A DNA stretch of 64,000 bases from Serpula lacrymans var. lacrymans S7.9. Its lineage: Eukaryota; Basidiomycota; Agaricomycetes; Boletales; Serpulaceae. The translations under genes were made by a program, and so were the position numbers. The notes beneath the pieces were generated by a model, which was given only the letters and a program-made list of their open reading frames with translations, had not been told where the DNA came from and ran no database searches. The stretch lies in NCBI RefSeq assembly GCF_000218685.1, contig NW_006763298.1, forward strand, positions 1,522,869 through 1,586,868, written 5' to 3'. Positions 31,946 through 43,363 of the stretch are shown piece by piece; the stretch's first letter is position 1, and each line of letters begins with the position of its first letter.

Positions 31946-33309
31946 CTATTCATTGTCAGCTGCTAACATGGCTAAGGCCTCCTCATCCAATGTGGCTGGA
32001 TCCCCTCTCGCCCTCAACTCATGATGGTAATCAACCCACATTTGTCTTGCCACCTCTGCACGAATGGAGTTGCCGCAAAATCTTGCAGCTTCGTTGGGAG
32101 CTACATTTGATAATGTCCCAAAGTTATTGATAGGTGCACTCTTGTCGGGCAACAGGAGATCATGGAGCTCGTTCAGATCGTAGATACGAATGGCATTGTG
32201 GATAGCACAAAGGGCTGATGGAATATGAGCCTGTAGTGAGATGTCATATTCTGGCGCACATGAGAGGATCCTGAATCGATGTTTCAAGACCCCAAAGATC
32301 CATTCAATGCAGTTCCGGGCCTGAGCATGGCGCAAATTGAATAGTTCCCGCTCATTCTTCAGCCTGACAGCTGCACAACCCCACTTGGCAAGATGGTACC
32401 GTTCACTACGGTAGGGAACCATCAGCTGGTCACACGATGCAAAACCAGCGTCAGCAAGGTAAAATTTTCCTTCGGGAACACACAAATTGTGCTTTTGAGC
32501 GTCTAGATAAATGGATGCATCAGCTGCAGAGCCCTCCCAGCCAGTCAGAATGTAGAGAAACTGCAAGTCGAACAAACAGCATGCCAGAACGTTCTGGGAC
32601 ACACTGCCTTTGCAGTTTCGAGACATGTGGCGTTCGGAAGCGGGGGGACTGCAAGGTATGTGGGTTCCGTCAATTGCACTGAGTGCATCTGCAAAGTAGG
32701 GAAAGAATTTGGGGTTGGTGGCAATCTCTGGTGGTGTTGGATCTGTCACTGATGGTAGACGGACGAATGTCGTGTAAATGGGCTTTGACGAGAAGGCAGT
32801 TAACATTTCGCGAAAATATCTATAATAGATGTTAGTAGATATAGATAAAATATAGGGAGATAATTGCCTAGATATTGTATCATTGGAGCGTTGGAAACGC
32901 TCACCAAGATGTCAAATTGTGAGGCCGTAACGCATCCATATAGAAAGACGGCAAGCTTCTCCTTGAGGTTGACGTGCTTGGAGTCTGTATACCCCGCTTT
33001 TTGTAGGATTCGAACAAGAAACCCGAATACTTCTACATGTACCACCAATGCACAACGGATACGCTCCGGATGTCTATCTATGAGCTCCTTCACCCATTGT
33101 TGTCCGGTCAGCAAGGAGGTATGATAAGGGCGTTTATTGTAGAGGCCCTCGCCGTAAGACACTACTGCGAGGCCAGCTACATTGGCAGCAAAAACAATGT
33201 CATTGTCATCCTGTTGTTGGCGCTGTAAGATTAGTTGGAGTACAACGAGATGTTGTTTTAAACGGGCCCAGCAATCTTCACGATCTTCACTTCTAGCTAG
33301 GGTGTTCAT
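31946..33309 (-). pseudogene. Harbinger-type (DDE_Tnp_4) transposase
   Basis: DDE superfamily endonuclease of PIF/Harbinger elements. ATG at 33309; the helical N-terminus has QQQDDNDIVFAANVAGLA and RIRCALVVHVEVFGFLVRIL. The expected VTGLTIRHLGERFQRSNDTIS motif is broken: one G is missing and CGA has become TGA in it (about 32905-32935). A GC-AG intron (about 32825-32873) restores SRYFREMLTAF. Catalytic Asp in ALSAIDGTHIP, Asp in YLADAGF and Glu in CIEWIFGVLKHRF are all present. The C-terminus is intact to 31946. Recently disabled rather than ancient. No companion Myb-like ORF or terminal repeats were found. Confidence 0.8.
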
Positions 33310-33600
33310 TGATTCAGCAATGAAGTGTTACTTCCTAATTGGGGACGTGATCTTTCCGACTCTTTGTAATTGAACTCCGACTCAATTCTGGAGCTGTAAG
33401 ACGCCCAAGTTTGCGAAAAGACGCGCGCCCGAATGGGCTCTTAATGCAAACAAAGCCGAGCTTGTGCCGAAAATGCTAGCGGAACCTCGAGATCCCCGGT
33501 GACTTGATCGGAAAGGGGGGGGTTACGGCATATTCTCACGGTTGCCTTCGCCGCCAGAATAGTCACGGCCAGTTGCTGAATCCAACCGTCAACGTGTACG

Positions 33601-34023
33601 ATGGCAAACTACATTCAAGGACTGCTGGAGGGTAAAATCGTGAGTGTCGACTTTGTCGCTGGCGTGCAATTACTGATACTTGGATGTTAGGACTTTCAAG
33701 GCCAAAAAGTGGCAGATGATATCGTGAAGTATGCACTTATTGCCAGCACCGTGTGTCCATTCTCCTTGATATATTTCGCAGTTGTTCATGCATTTGTCTC
33801 CTCACAGATTTTCTCGTTTATTCTCGGATTCGCACTTCAGTCGTTACGTGTCACTTTTGGTACTTTAGGGTTTTCAACAATAGTTCTCTGCCTAGTATGT
33901 GCTCATTCCCCACTGTGCGCGTTTATTCATTGTGCTCGCCAGGTTGTTCTTCCACCATGGTCAATGTACAACCAACATCCTGTGAAATGGCTACCTGTAG
34001 AAGAGACGAAAAAGTCGACGTGA
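33601..34023 (+). CDS. SPC1: Signal peptidase complex subunit SPC1 (12 kDa)
   Basis: Small two-pass ER membrane subunit of the signal peptidase complex, non-catalytic, helping to hold substrates at the protease. Start ATG 33601 (MANYIQGLLEGKI). Four exons joined by clear GT-AG introns: 33640-33690, about 33751-33808 and about 33898-33948. Conserved features: DFQGQKVADDIVKYAL, two membrane segments separated by a short turn (SFILGFALQSLRVTF, then LGFSTIVLCLVVL), and the signature PPWSMYNQHPVKWLP near the end. Length about 87 residues is normal for the family. It is the first intact host gene to the right of the transposon island. Confidence 0.93.
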
Positions 34024-34742
34024 TAATGATACCCACCAGTTGATCTTGTGCGTTCGTGACGAAGCTGAGCGCCGGACAGTCCGGGTGAAGTATGTAAATG
34101 GACATTTATATTCGGTTGATAATGTTAGCACGTCAGGTACAGGAGAGCCTGAGAGATGTAGGGTGGAACCGGTGAGTTCATTACAGGCTTGATTCTCAAA
34201 AGATATTCTTATCTCTTGCTCTGTAAGCTCGGTCATATGATGGCGGTGGGGCTCCGCTGCAGCATCAACTCTGAAAGGCTGATCGTTGGTAAGATACGAT
34301 AAGATGGTGTAAGTTGGTAGTATAACTGCTGTTTGACATTCACCCGTCATTAAATGGGCCCTAGTTCAGCAAATCTGAACACGATTTGAGTACGGACGTA
34401 AATCATTGACACAGGCGCGGCTGATGCTGTGAACTGGCTGTGTACATGTACATCAGCGTTGTGATTGAAAACCAGTGTGCTGTCGTGTAGTGGGTTTCAT
34501 AGTATGCTAGCTAGACTTGCAAGGATAGAATGAAGAATAAAAATGGAGTGTTGTGTTTTCTGAGTGATTCTGCAGCTAAGCCAAAGAAGGGTGATGAGAA
34601 CGGACATAATAAGCGCTGGCACCGCCGCGAAACAGGGTGAGGTTGAGGAAAGCTGGGTTGGCGGAGTGACAGTTACTACGGCTTGTCCACTGCGGCGTGT
34701 TTTAACGACAGTACGAGCACGACGAGCACGACGTCCAGGACG
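34024..34742. other. Intergenic between SPC1 and KIN1
   Basis: Two overlapping minus-strand ORFs (about 33923-34350) read some protein-like text such as YILHPDCPALSFVTNAQD, but no start, splice pattern or family could be supported. The right half is the kinase promoter and leader. Confidence 0.4.
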
Positions 34743-37700
34743 ATGAGCACGTTCCCGCAGCTGAACCGAGTCCCTGAGGACGGGGAGGGGGCAGATATCA
34801 GGATGTCGCATGGGGGCGGACAAGAGTTTGATCTGCCCATCTTACAAAAACCATCCCAGCCACAGCAAGCCAGTCCCGAATCCCCACGTCCTCTCCCCGC
34901 TCCTGCAACAAGAGCGCTTCAGACGCTCAAGCCTCGTCCAGTATCAATGCCACCACAGGCTTATAACCCGTCGCCCCAGACAAGCTCGTCGGACAGAGAC
35001 CGCCAGTACATCCCAGATCCAAAACATCGCCAGCACAGGGACAGCTCACATAGAGATGGCTCCTCCTCAAAGCCAAGTCGTACCACCAACAGGCTCTTGG
35101 GTGATTATACCCTCACAAAGACCCTTGGCGCTGGCAGTATGGGAAAAGTCAAGCTAGCCATCCACAACGGCACCCAAGAAAAAGTATCTTCGTCCTCGTC
35201 CTCCTTGTTCGTGCCTAATCATGTGTTTTTCACCCAGCTCGCTGTCAAAATTCTTCCCCGTGTTCATCCTTCTACTTCACAGCCAAATGGCTCTAATGCG
35301 ACACCCGAGGCCATCGCTAAACAGGCCTCAAAAGATGCCTCCAAAGAAATTCGCACTATTCGTGAGGCTGCTCTTTCTATGCTTCTTCACCACCCCTACA
35401 TCTGTGGTATGCGTGAAATGATCGTACACCAACATCACTACTATATGGTATTCGAATACGTCAACGGCGGGCAAATGCTCGACTACATCATCAGCCACGG
35501 TCGGCTACGTGAACGGGTCGCTCGCAAGTTCGCTCGTCAAATAGGGAGTGCTCTCGACTATTGTCATCGAAATAACGTTGTGCATCGAGGTCAGTGCCCA
35601 TGCCTTTCTCATTGACAGGTGGTATAAATCTAATGACTTATTGCAGATCTCAAAATCGAGAATATCCTCATTTCCGAAACTGGTAATATCAAAATCATTG
35701 ACTTTGGCCTTTCGAATCTCTTTGATCCTGTTGCCCACTTGTCCACTTTCTGTGGTTCCCTCTATTTTGCTGCACCAGAGTTGCTCAACGCAAAAGTGTA
35801 TACTGGCCCTGAAGTGGATGTATGGAGTTTCGGAGTTGTGCTCTATGTCCTCGTCTGCGGAAAGGTTCCCTTCGATGATCAGAGCATGCCGGCGCTACAT
35901 GCCAAGATTAAGCGCGGACTAGTGGAGTACCCTGTTTGGCTAAGTGCAGGTAAGCTTCACGCTTCATTCACGCCTCGACCCCGTGCTGACCTTCCAATCA
36001 GAATGCAAACATCTTCTATCACGCATGCTGGTGACAAATCCACCTGCACGTGCATCACTAACAGAAGTTCTCGAACACCCGTGGATGCTGCGTGGCTTCA
36101 GTGGGGTTCCGGATTCTCACCTCGTGCACCGTGAACCACTGCGCCCAGAGGAGCTTGATAGGCAAGTTATCAGGGGTATGAAAGGATTTGAGTTTGGCTC
36201 TGAAGACGATATCGAACGAAGGTTGATTAGCGTCTTGGAATCTGAGGCATACCAGCGTGCTGTGATGGCCTGGGACCGTAAACGGAACGGCCGTAATGGA
36301 CACAGTCGTTGGGGAGAATCCTTCTCCAACTCGTCCCTCGCCATCGCTTTCGATGGTTCCAACTCCAATGTGCACAAGGTCGACTCATTGTCACCCAAGA
36401 AGTCAAAACGGTTCTCTGGTTTTGATTTCTACCGCCGCAAACTCTTCTCACCCGCATCCTCTCCACCAACAACCCCGTCCCACTCACCTCCCACCTCCCA
36501 GTCTCATTTATCCATATCCGGGATCAGCGACACCTTCCGCGAACCGCCGGACCCCACAAGGGGCTTCCATCCCCTTATATCCATGTACTATCTAGCTCGC
36601 GAAAAACTCGAACGCGAACGCGTCTATGGCCCTGGACATTTCGCAAGCTCACAGCTGTCTCTCCAATCGAATGTCCCTGGTGGGCCTTCCGCAGACGAAG
36701 CCAATGGTCCACCGCCTTATCCAACGAAGGCTCTATCCCAACCCATACCGGCCAAGAAAGACCAAGTTCGAGAACTTCAGCAGCCCGTGTCGGCCAAGGC
36801 AGACTACGCTATGCAGCTCCCGCGTCTACCGGTTCCAAAGACTTCTCATTATTCTGGGATGTCGTACGATGCCGCTTCTGCTGCTGCGCCATCGCCTACC
36901 TCGCCCGCATTCCATGGGCTGCCTCGTGCGCGCGATGCCGGACTTCCTGCCCCTGATGCAAAGCGTACAGACCTTGCGCCTCCTGGCGGGTCCATTTCGG
37001 CACAGACCACCCCGACCACACCAACGCCAACACCGAATGCGGCATTACCACGTGCGCCGCCTGCTTCGACCCATCGTAGGAGTCACAGTCTAAGCCAGAG
37101 ACCGACAGTGCTGCGTGGGTGGGGTGGAATGTTGGGAGGTGCAGGTGCAGATGCAGTAGACGAACGCGCTGAAGAGCCACCCCATTCCGCTGGTCCGGGA
37201 CTGGGTGAGTTTGCGGAGAAGGAGAATCATGGCGAAGAGGAAGGGGGACGGGCTACTCATGGGCATGATGGAGGTCCGTTGTCTGCTGGTGCAACCCTTG
37301 TGAGGAAGTTCGGGACACTTCTTGGGGCTGGTGCGAAAGGAGACGAGAGCAGGAGAGGGCATGGCAGTCTGAATAAAAGGGCTAGCATTATGGGTGTTAT
37401 CACTTCTCGCCCGTCAGCGGACATGCTGAACGAGAAGGGCGCTACTGGCACTGAAGGCGAGGCTGCTGGCGAGAAGAAGATTGAAGGGAACGAAGCTCCT
37501 GGCGCAGATAGTCAGGGAGTAGATGCAACACCTACAACTCTGTCCCCGAGTCAGAGTCATCCAATGCCGGCCGGCCACCGACGGGCTGCTACCATCCTTG
37601 ATCCACAAGGGCGTACTACTAGGCACGAGCGTCGAAGCAGCACCGGAGGAGCACTTCTTCCAACCATTGGGGGAACCATTGGGCGGCATCGTCGACCATC

Positions 37701-38748
37701 AACCGGGTATGGGATGGGAGGTGCACGCCCGACGAGCAATATGTTCGGGCGTACTGACGAGGTAGAGGAAGGGCATGAACGGGACACGTCTCATGATGAA
37801 AGCACTGACAGAGATGAGAGCTTCAAGGACGAGAGTGCTGCTCACCAAAACGACAAAGATTTCAAACCTTTGTTCCTGAAAGGCTTGTTCAGCGTGGCGA
37901 CGACGTCGACGAAACCACCTTCCGTGTTGAAGGCAGATATCAAGCGGGTCCTCGATCGTATGCAAGTTCAATATCGGGAAACCAAGGGCGGCTTTGAGTG
38001 CATCCATATACCTTCCATTGATGTTTCTTCCGTGTCTGAGGCCGCCTCGCATGGTCGGCATAGCCAGCACCGCAGGCAAGGCTCGGGTGGATCGAATGAG
38101 ACGGGTAAGACTCGACGTTCGATCGTGAAGAAAGCGTCCAAGCTGTCATTTGGGATGAAATCGAGGGAGAAAGAGAGCCACAAGGAGAAAGAAAAGGAGC
38201 ACGAGCAATCGTTATCCGAAAAGGACAAAGACCTTCCTCATCGGCCATCGGGGGGTACAGCGCTTAGCATGACGCCAAGTAGTGGCTCGTCTTCCTTCTT
38301 CAATGTGTCCTCGAATGCACATACCGTTCTTGGGGAGGGGGCTCGGCAACTAGAGACGAATGGAGCTAGACCAGGATCGATTTTGGACGATCCTTTACCG
38401 CGTTCCGGCTCACCTGCGAAAAGCAAGATATTGCCCCCCATACCCCGCGATTTTGCTGCAACACCCCAACCACAGACGTCTAAGACGCCATTCCCCACCG
38501 GTGAGGTAGACCGTGAAGTCTTTGAGAGTATGGGTGCGAATACGTTGTCTGTTCGTTTCGAAATCAACATAATCAAGGTGAGCTTTTCATAAATTGTGCC
38601 CATGGAACAACTTTCTAACGTGCTATCGTGTGTGCGCTCTCAGGTTCCTTGGTTACCACTACACGGAATACAGTTTCGAAGAGCCGGTGGTGACGGTTGG
38701 CAATACCAGATGCTGGCACGACGGGTATTGACTGAATTGAAGCTATAA
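34743..38748 (+). CDS. kin1: KIN1/PAR-1/MARK-type serine/threonine kinase with KA1 domain
   Basis: Kinase of the KIN1/KIN2 (PAR-1/MARK) group, known from yeasts to act at the membrane in polarity, cell-wall and ER-stress control. ATG 34743, five exons (introns 35184-35237, 35590-35646, 35950-36001, 38578-38643), 1258 residues. The Pro/Ser-rich N-terminus is followed by a kinase domain at about 120-395 with [41 protein letters not shown] and the activation loop [16 protein letters not shown], all intact. A disordered middle region of about 750 residues carries basic and Ser-rich patches. The C-terminal KA1 domain ([30 protein letters not shown]) would bind acidic phospholipids. Family call firm; cellular role by analogy. 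Confidence 0.95.
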
Positions 38749-39324
38749 CAAATCATGCCGCCATATTTTTCATTATTCTCTGGGTTTACACACTATCCTT
38801 CGCATCGTCATTGAGATATGCTCAAGTTATCATATTTTACTTGTTCTTGTCGATTTTCTTTCAGTTCCTCTTCTTTCGGTCCCGCAGCTTTTCGGAGTCT
38901 TCGTTGCCTCTTTATTCTTCCCCTCCTATGGCTAGACACGTCACACACGTTGTGCTTACCTCGTCATGAGTTCGTCGAAACGATCCTACTTATTAACCCA
39001 TTCATTTTGAATCCCTTTCTACGACATGTATGATGCTTATAGGTGAGGATGTTAATAATACACATCGTGCAATTTTGGATTAGGACTTGCGTAGTATAGC
39101 ACGAAATCATCAAGTTCACTGATGCTGATTAAAAGCAATTGCAAGGGGTGTGGACAGAATTAGCCTTGCCGGCAAGTGTCAGGATCCCGTGTATGCCCAT
39201 GTGGGCCCGCCCTTTGTCTTTCGCTACTATCTTTTTTTCTTTATATACCCATCACTAAGGCTTGCACTTTCCAGTGTTCCCGTCGTTCTTTTGCTTTCTT
39301 GACATCGCATTTTCCTATAATTCA
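38749..39324. other. Intergenic with TATA-type promoter
   Basis: No gene. The last 90 bp before the next start contain a TATA box. Confidence 0.5.
39242..39247 (+). promoter_or_regulatory. TATA box upstream of small hypothetical gene
   Basis: TATATA 83 bp before the ATG at 39325, after a T-rich stretch and followed by a C/T-rich leader. Confidence 0.5.
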
Positions 39325-39822
39325 ATGGCAGATCTGACCGTACTGATTTCTCCGACACCTATATATCCCCAGCCCAAACCATATGGTTTCAGTTTTGCCC
39401 GTCGCAGTCAAAATGACCTTACTACCAGCCGCCCCGTCATGGTCACTTTGGAGTCTCCAGAATCATCATCTGCTCCTTCATCTCCAGTCAGGGTTCATAA
39501 CGAGGACTTGCTTTTCCCGCCTGTGAATACGTTCAGGGCTTCCAAGCCAAGGCGTCCTAGACGTCCTGCATCTGCACCGCCCACCAAGACTTCTTTCGAT
39601 ATCGTCTCAGCTGAAGAGGCGCCCCATAAACCCAGAGCGCTATTTGGTCGCAGAATTTTCTCCTCGTTTGCCAGCAGTAACCGGAGCGAGCTTATACGTC
39701 CTCCTCCTCCACTTTGTGAGTGCCCCAGAACTATGCAGTATGAAAGAAATGCACGGAATCCTAATTATATCTTCCAGTTCGCCCGACCACGTTTTGGAGA
39801 AAGACAAAGCGCTCTGGTGTGA
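39325..39822 (+). CDS. Small hypothetical protein (165 aa)
   Basis: Single-exon ORF from ATG 39325, supported by a TATA box at the right distance. Basic, Pro/Ser/Arg-rich and probably mostly disordered (RASKPRRPRRPASAPP), with an aromatic C-terminal motif (ARNPNYIFQFARPRFG). No domain recognised. Such short SAPP-type proteins are common in agaricomycetes; function unknown. Confidence 0.55.
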   Translation: MADLTVLISPTPIYPQPKPYGFSFARRSQNDLTTSRPVMVTLESPESSSAPSSPVRVHNEDLLFPPVNTFRASKPRRPRRPASAPPTKTSFDIVSAEEAPHKPRALFGRRIFSSFASSNRSELIRPPPPLCECPRTMQYERNARNPNYIFQFARPRFGERQSALV

Positions 39823-40032
39823 CAGGAGCATCCTATTCCCCATCCTCTCATCTCATTCGGCGTTCTACTTTCATAGCAGCCGGTCTTTCGTTGGACAAGC
39901 CCATCGCTGACCTGTCTGCGCTTTGCGTCGAGTCCCGTGTTGGATTCGTCGTTCTTGCCCCGGAAGAAAATCCTATTTAATAGCCATCGTCGTGAAAACA
40001 CCCGATTGTACCATTTATATATGCCCTAAAGT

Positions 40033-42192
40033 ATGACTATGGCTACCCGATCAACAGCCAGTAACTGGACGCCGACATCCTCGATTGTCCTTTCACCACA
40101 TGTCACTCCATACAACACACATCATGTTCGACAGGCGGTGACCACCGATCTATCGATACCGTCGCTTTCCGATTACTGGTGGCCATACCCCTCATGGGGC
40201 GCCATTACTATTGCTGCGATGCCTTCGACCACATCTAGAGGGGTCAATGTTGCTGTATCTACTACATCCCTCGTATCTTCTTCAGACACTGCCAGTTCAT
40301 CACCTAGTTCGTCCTTGATTCGCATCACCGCCCTTCCACCAGGCGACAGTAACTTGTCTTATCCTCCCCAATCTGGTAAAATCGTTCCGCAAAGTAGCTT
40401 CAACCTGATATATCTCGCACCTGTGTTTGCTTTTCTTGGCATTATCTTTGGATGTTTATCCGTGTGGCTCTACTTCCGTTGGTCTGCGAGGCGTACAGGG
40501 GGTCATACACGCAGTGTTTCGTTTCAACCGGGGCCACCCTACGTATCTTATGAAAGTGACTATCGCGACCGTACAGCAGATGATGAAGGACAACATGATA
40601 TGGAAACCGCATCTCTCTTTGCTTTCTTCGGAAGCCCTAGTAAACACTCAATACACGGGGCAACGTACAAGTCCAGCCAAAGGAATCTATGGCCTTCTCG
40701 GAATCGCATGCCGTCCTCGCACAGCCGTGAACCAGGGGTAGTTGGGGAACCCGTCAAGACGTTTCCTCGTCCTGCCATTCCTTTCCAAAGTAGTACGGGA
40801 GATAGAGATCCTTTCCTTGCCTCGCCACCCCGAGTTCCTTCGGTCAGGTCCCATGTCGCGACGCATCGAACAACGTCACAGCGCACAGCAGCCGGTGTTG
40901 CTTCGCCATCCTTATCTTTGTTCAGTGTTGATCAAACTCAGCGCCCCGAGGATGCAGCGGCGTATGCGACTATCAGACATAAATCAATACGCAGGAGCAT
41001 ATTGGAGCACTTGAAGGTGGGCTCGTTCCGTCGGGCTCATGCGTCAAAGGACGATGTGGCGTACAGTACTGTTGATACCTTGGAAGATCCGACCATCGAG
41101 TCGCCCAGTGCTATTCGTTTTGCGAGTTTGAGGCGAGGCGAGGCCGGTGGTAGTAGGAGCACTGTTGACTGGATGCAGCCGCAGACTATGCGCGAAGTGC
41201 AGCGTCCACACAAGACGTACTCACCTGTTATGACGCCGAAGAAAGGCAGGGTTGGGGTAAAAGGTAATAAGGACGAGACGCAGTGGGTGGCAGGGAGCGG
41301 ATTTAGGATTGTCCGAGAGGATCCAGAGGTCAACACCGCGGAGCATGGTTTGAAGGAACGAGCCACGGCTAATGATAGCAATGGCTCGATCAGGCTTAGC
41401 AAGTTTTGGAATTCTGTGAGGAAGAAGAAGGCTGAGCATCAAGAGGAAAGCGCAGGGAAGGCGGAAGCTAATGCGAGCATGTCGAACGTCGATCAGACTG
41501 CTGCTGCAGGAGCGGAGCCCCCTTCAACCCCTTCAAAGGATGAGACTGCTGCAAAACCTTCTCTTCAAGTAGCAGAAGAATTGCATGATAAGCTGTCTCC
41601 AAAGGAACCGAATACGCTAGTTTCACGACCTTCGATGCCGCGAGTTGATTCCTCGATCCTTCCTCGGAGCCCGCCTTTGCTTATGTCGCCCCCACTTGCC
41701 TCTACGCTCTTCTTTACATCTCCATCTGCTGGCATCTTACCAGACCTTTTTGCCAATCAAGCAGGCTCAATCGGCAACATGTTGCCTTTGGTGTCTGTAG
41801 TCCCCAGTCCAAGCACTCCTGTGACGCTTGGGAAGAAGAAAGCGAGGAAGACCAAAAAGTTGAAGACTTCAAAGCCTCCTCCACTCCTGCCATTCCCGTC
41901 TTACACGACGAATTCGCTTGATCGTACCCACGTGACCAAACCTGTAGGAGCGGGTACAGTGCTACCGACGACTCCGCCCCGGCGTAGTAAAGCAGCGGTC
42001 GAGAAGTCGTCACTTAAGCGTGCGGGGTGGACAACAGGTGCTCCACAGTCGTCCTCACCTACTTCTCTAGTCGCCACTCGCGTTAGAAGTGAAGGACGTC
42101 GAATTGGGCGAAGTGGCGACACCGCATCACGGGCAGCACTCAGCAAGGTGACTGAAATTATTTCGCGAAGCTATAGTGAGAGGAATATCTAG
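40033..42192 (+). CDS. Single-pass membrane protein with long disordered tail (719 aa)
   Basis: Uninterrupted ORF starting MTMATRSTASNW. Residues 1-123 are Ser/Thr/Pro-rich and probably extracytoplasmic. Residues about 125-147 form one hydrophobic helix (LAPVFAFLGIIFGCLSVWLY), followed by RWSARR as a cytoplasmic anchor. The remaining 570 residues are low-complexity with Ser/Pro/Lys motifs; no enzyme or binding domain was recognised. The layout resembles fungal wall-sensor-like proteins (Ser/Thr-rich ectodomain, one helix, cytoplasmic tail), but there is no WSC or Mid2 signature and no clear signal peptide, so a sensor role is only a guess. Confidence 0.75.
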   Translation: MTMATRSTASNWTPTSSIVLSPHVTPYNTHHVRQAVTTDLSIPSLSDYWWPYPSWGAITIAAMPSTTSRGVNVAVSTTSLVSSSDTASSSPSSSLIRITALPPGDSNLSYPPQSGKIVPQSSFNLIYLAPVFAFLGIIFGCLSVWLYFRWSARRTGGHTRSVSFQPGPPYVSYESDYRDRTADDEGQHDMETASLFAFFGSPSKHSIHGATYKSSQRNLWPSRNRMPSSHSREPGVVGEPVKTFPRPAIPFQSSTGDRDPFLASPPRVPSVRSHVATHRTTSQRTAAGVASPSLSLFSVDQTQRPEDAAAYATIRHKSIRRSILEHLKVGSFRRAHASKDDVAYSTVDTLEDPTIESPSAIRFASLRRGEAGGSRSTVDWMQPQTMREVQRPHKTYSPVMTPKKGRVGVKGNKDETQWVAGSGFRIVREDPEVNTAEHGLKERATANDSNGSIRLSKFWNSVRKKKAEHQEESAGKAEANASMSNVDQTAAAGAEPPSTPSKDETAAKPSLQVAEELHDKLSPKEPNTLVSRPSMPRVDSSILPRSPPLLMSPPLASTLFFTSPSAGILPDLFANQAGSIGNMLPLVSVVPSPSTPVTLGKKKARKTKKLKTSKPPPLLPFPSYTTNSLDRTHVTKPVGAGTVLPTTPPRRSKAAVEKSSLKRAGWTTGAPQSSSPTSLVATRVRSEGRRIGRSGDTASRAALSKVTEIISRSYSERNI

Positions 42193-43363
42193 GTAGGATT
42201 GTACCGATACCATGTATCTTAGGAGCACACGTTTCCGTTGTGTCCCGCTTCAACATCGCTAGTTCCAGTTCTGCAAGGTCGTTTGACGTCTGTGAGAGCC
42301 CTTTTATTTTGCTAGGAACGAACAGAGACAGGGTTATAGCGGCCCATCAAAATGCACGCGCCAGCTTGCTCGACGTAACGGGGAACAAAGACGGTGTGTC
42401 TTCGAGGCCCATTTGCACTGCCCGGCGTTACAATAGCGGGGATCGGGTTGCAACCCTCATCAGTGAATAGAGTCGCTAATAAGGCTGCACGAATGTGTGG
42501 AGCGGGTGCCAAGGAACGCCTCCATCAATGTGCCGTACAGCAGCTTGCAGCAATCTTGGATTATCATTGGAATTTACGCTTGTTCCTCCTGAATTGTCAC
42601 ATTTCTTGACTACTCAGCATCGTGTTATTTTTCGGATTAGTAGCAGTGGATAACATAGAACTTGGGGATTGTGTTATTGAGACCAGTTACTTGATTTGGA
42701 CTGCAACCGGTTCCTAATTGATGGCTAGCCCGGGCCGAGCAGCCCACTCAGGACAGGATCGGGGGTTCACTTTGTGGATCTGGGGACAAGATCGCACGTC
42801 ATCTGGGGTTAATTATTTCCTTTGGCTGCAAATGTAACCAGAATTAGCCGAGTCTGGGGAACAATTTGCCCAAACCTACGTTCAAAAGCTGTAGGCCCCG
42901 TCTTTTTGGCCTGATAGTGGCAGTATATTTTATTACATGTAAACTGGCATGTAATATTTGACTACGATGGAGGGATGTCGCAAGAGGGGCGTGAAATGGT
43001 TCAATCTGACGATATTCGAGGTAGTCCCTGGCTTTTCATGGTCATGGTATATTCGACTAACGTGCACATGGGATTCCAGTATATGCAGTATATTTGCACA
43101 TGGGCTTGACAGCCGCTGGAGGACTCGCTTCAGGAACGGGCGAATCTTGGTCCAACGTTGGTGATCTTCAAATTTAGAAATGGAGATATTCTGACTACCA
43201 ACGGCACCCAAAAGCACGTCATACCATCCGCTTTTATCGACATTCAAATACATGTGTATCAAATGCGCTCCAAACTAGTCTCTAATCCAATCTGGGATTT
43301 GTGATATAAGGTGAGAGTTCATCTTTTTGGCGCTGATATTTTCGGAAGCCACTGGACCGGAAT
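42193..43363. other. Intergenic, no gene recognised
   Basis: A minus-strand ORF at 42933-43262 lacks any family resemblance. The last part is the promoter of the transporter that follows. Confidence 0.4.

Noticed and set aside
31946..33309. Harbinger transposase as a functional host gene
   Set aside because: The missing base and TGA in the conserved GLTIRHLGERF motif break the frame.
33923..34350. Possible minus-strand gene overlapping the end of SPC1
   Set aside because: Some protein-like text in two frames, but no convincing start or splice junctions and no recognised family.
42933..43262. 109-codon minus-strand ORF
   Set aside because: No motif, splice signals or family resemblance; lies in an AT-rich intergenic region.
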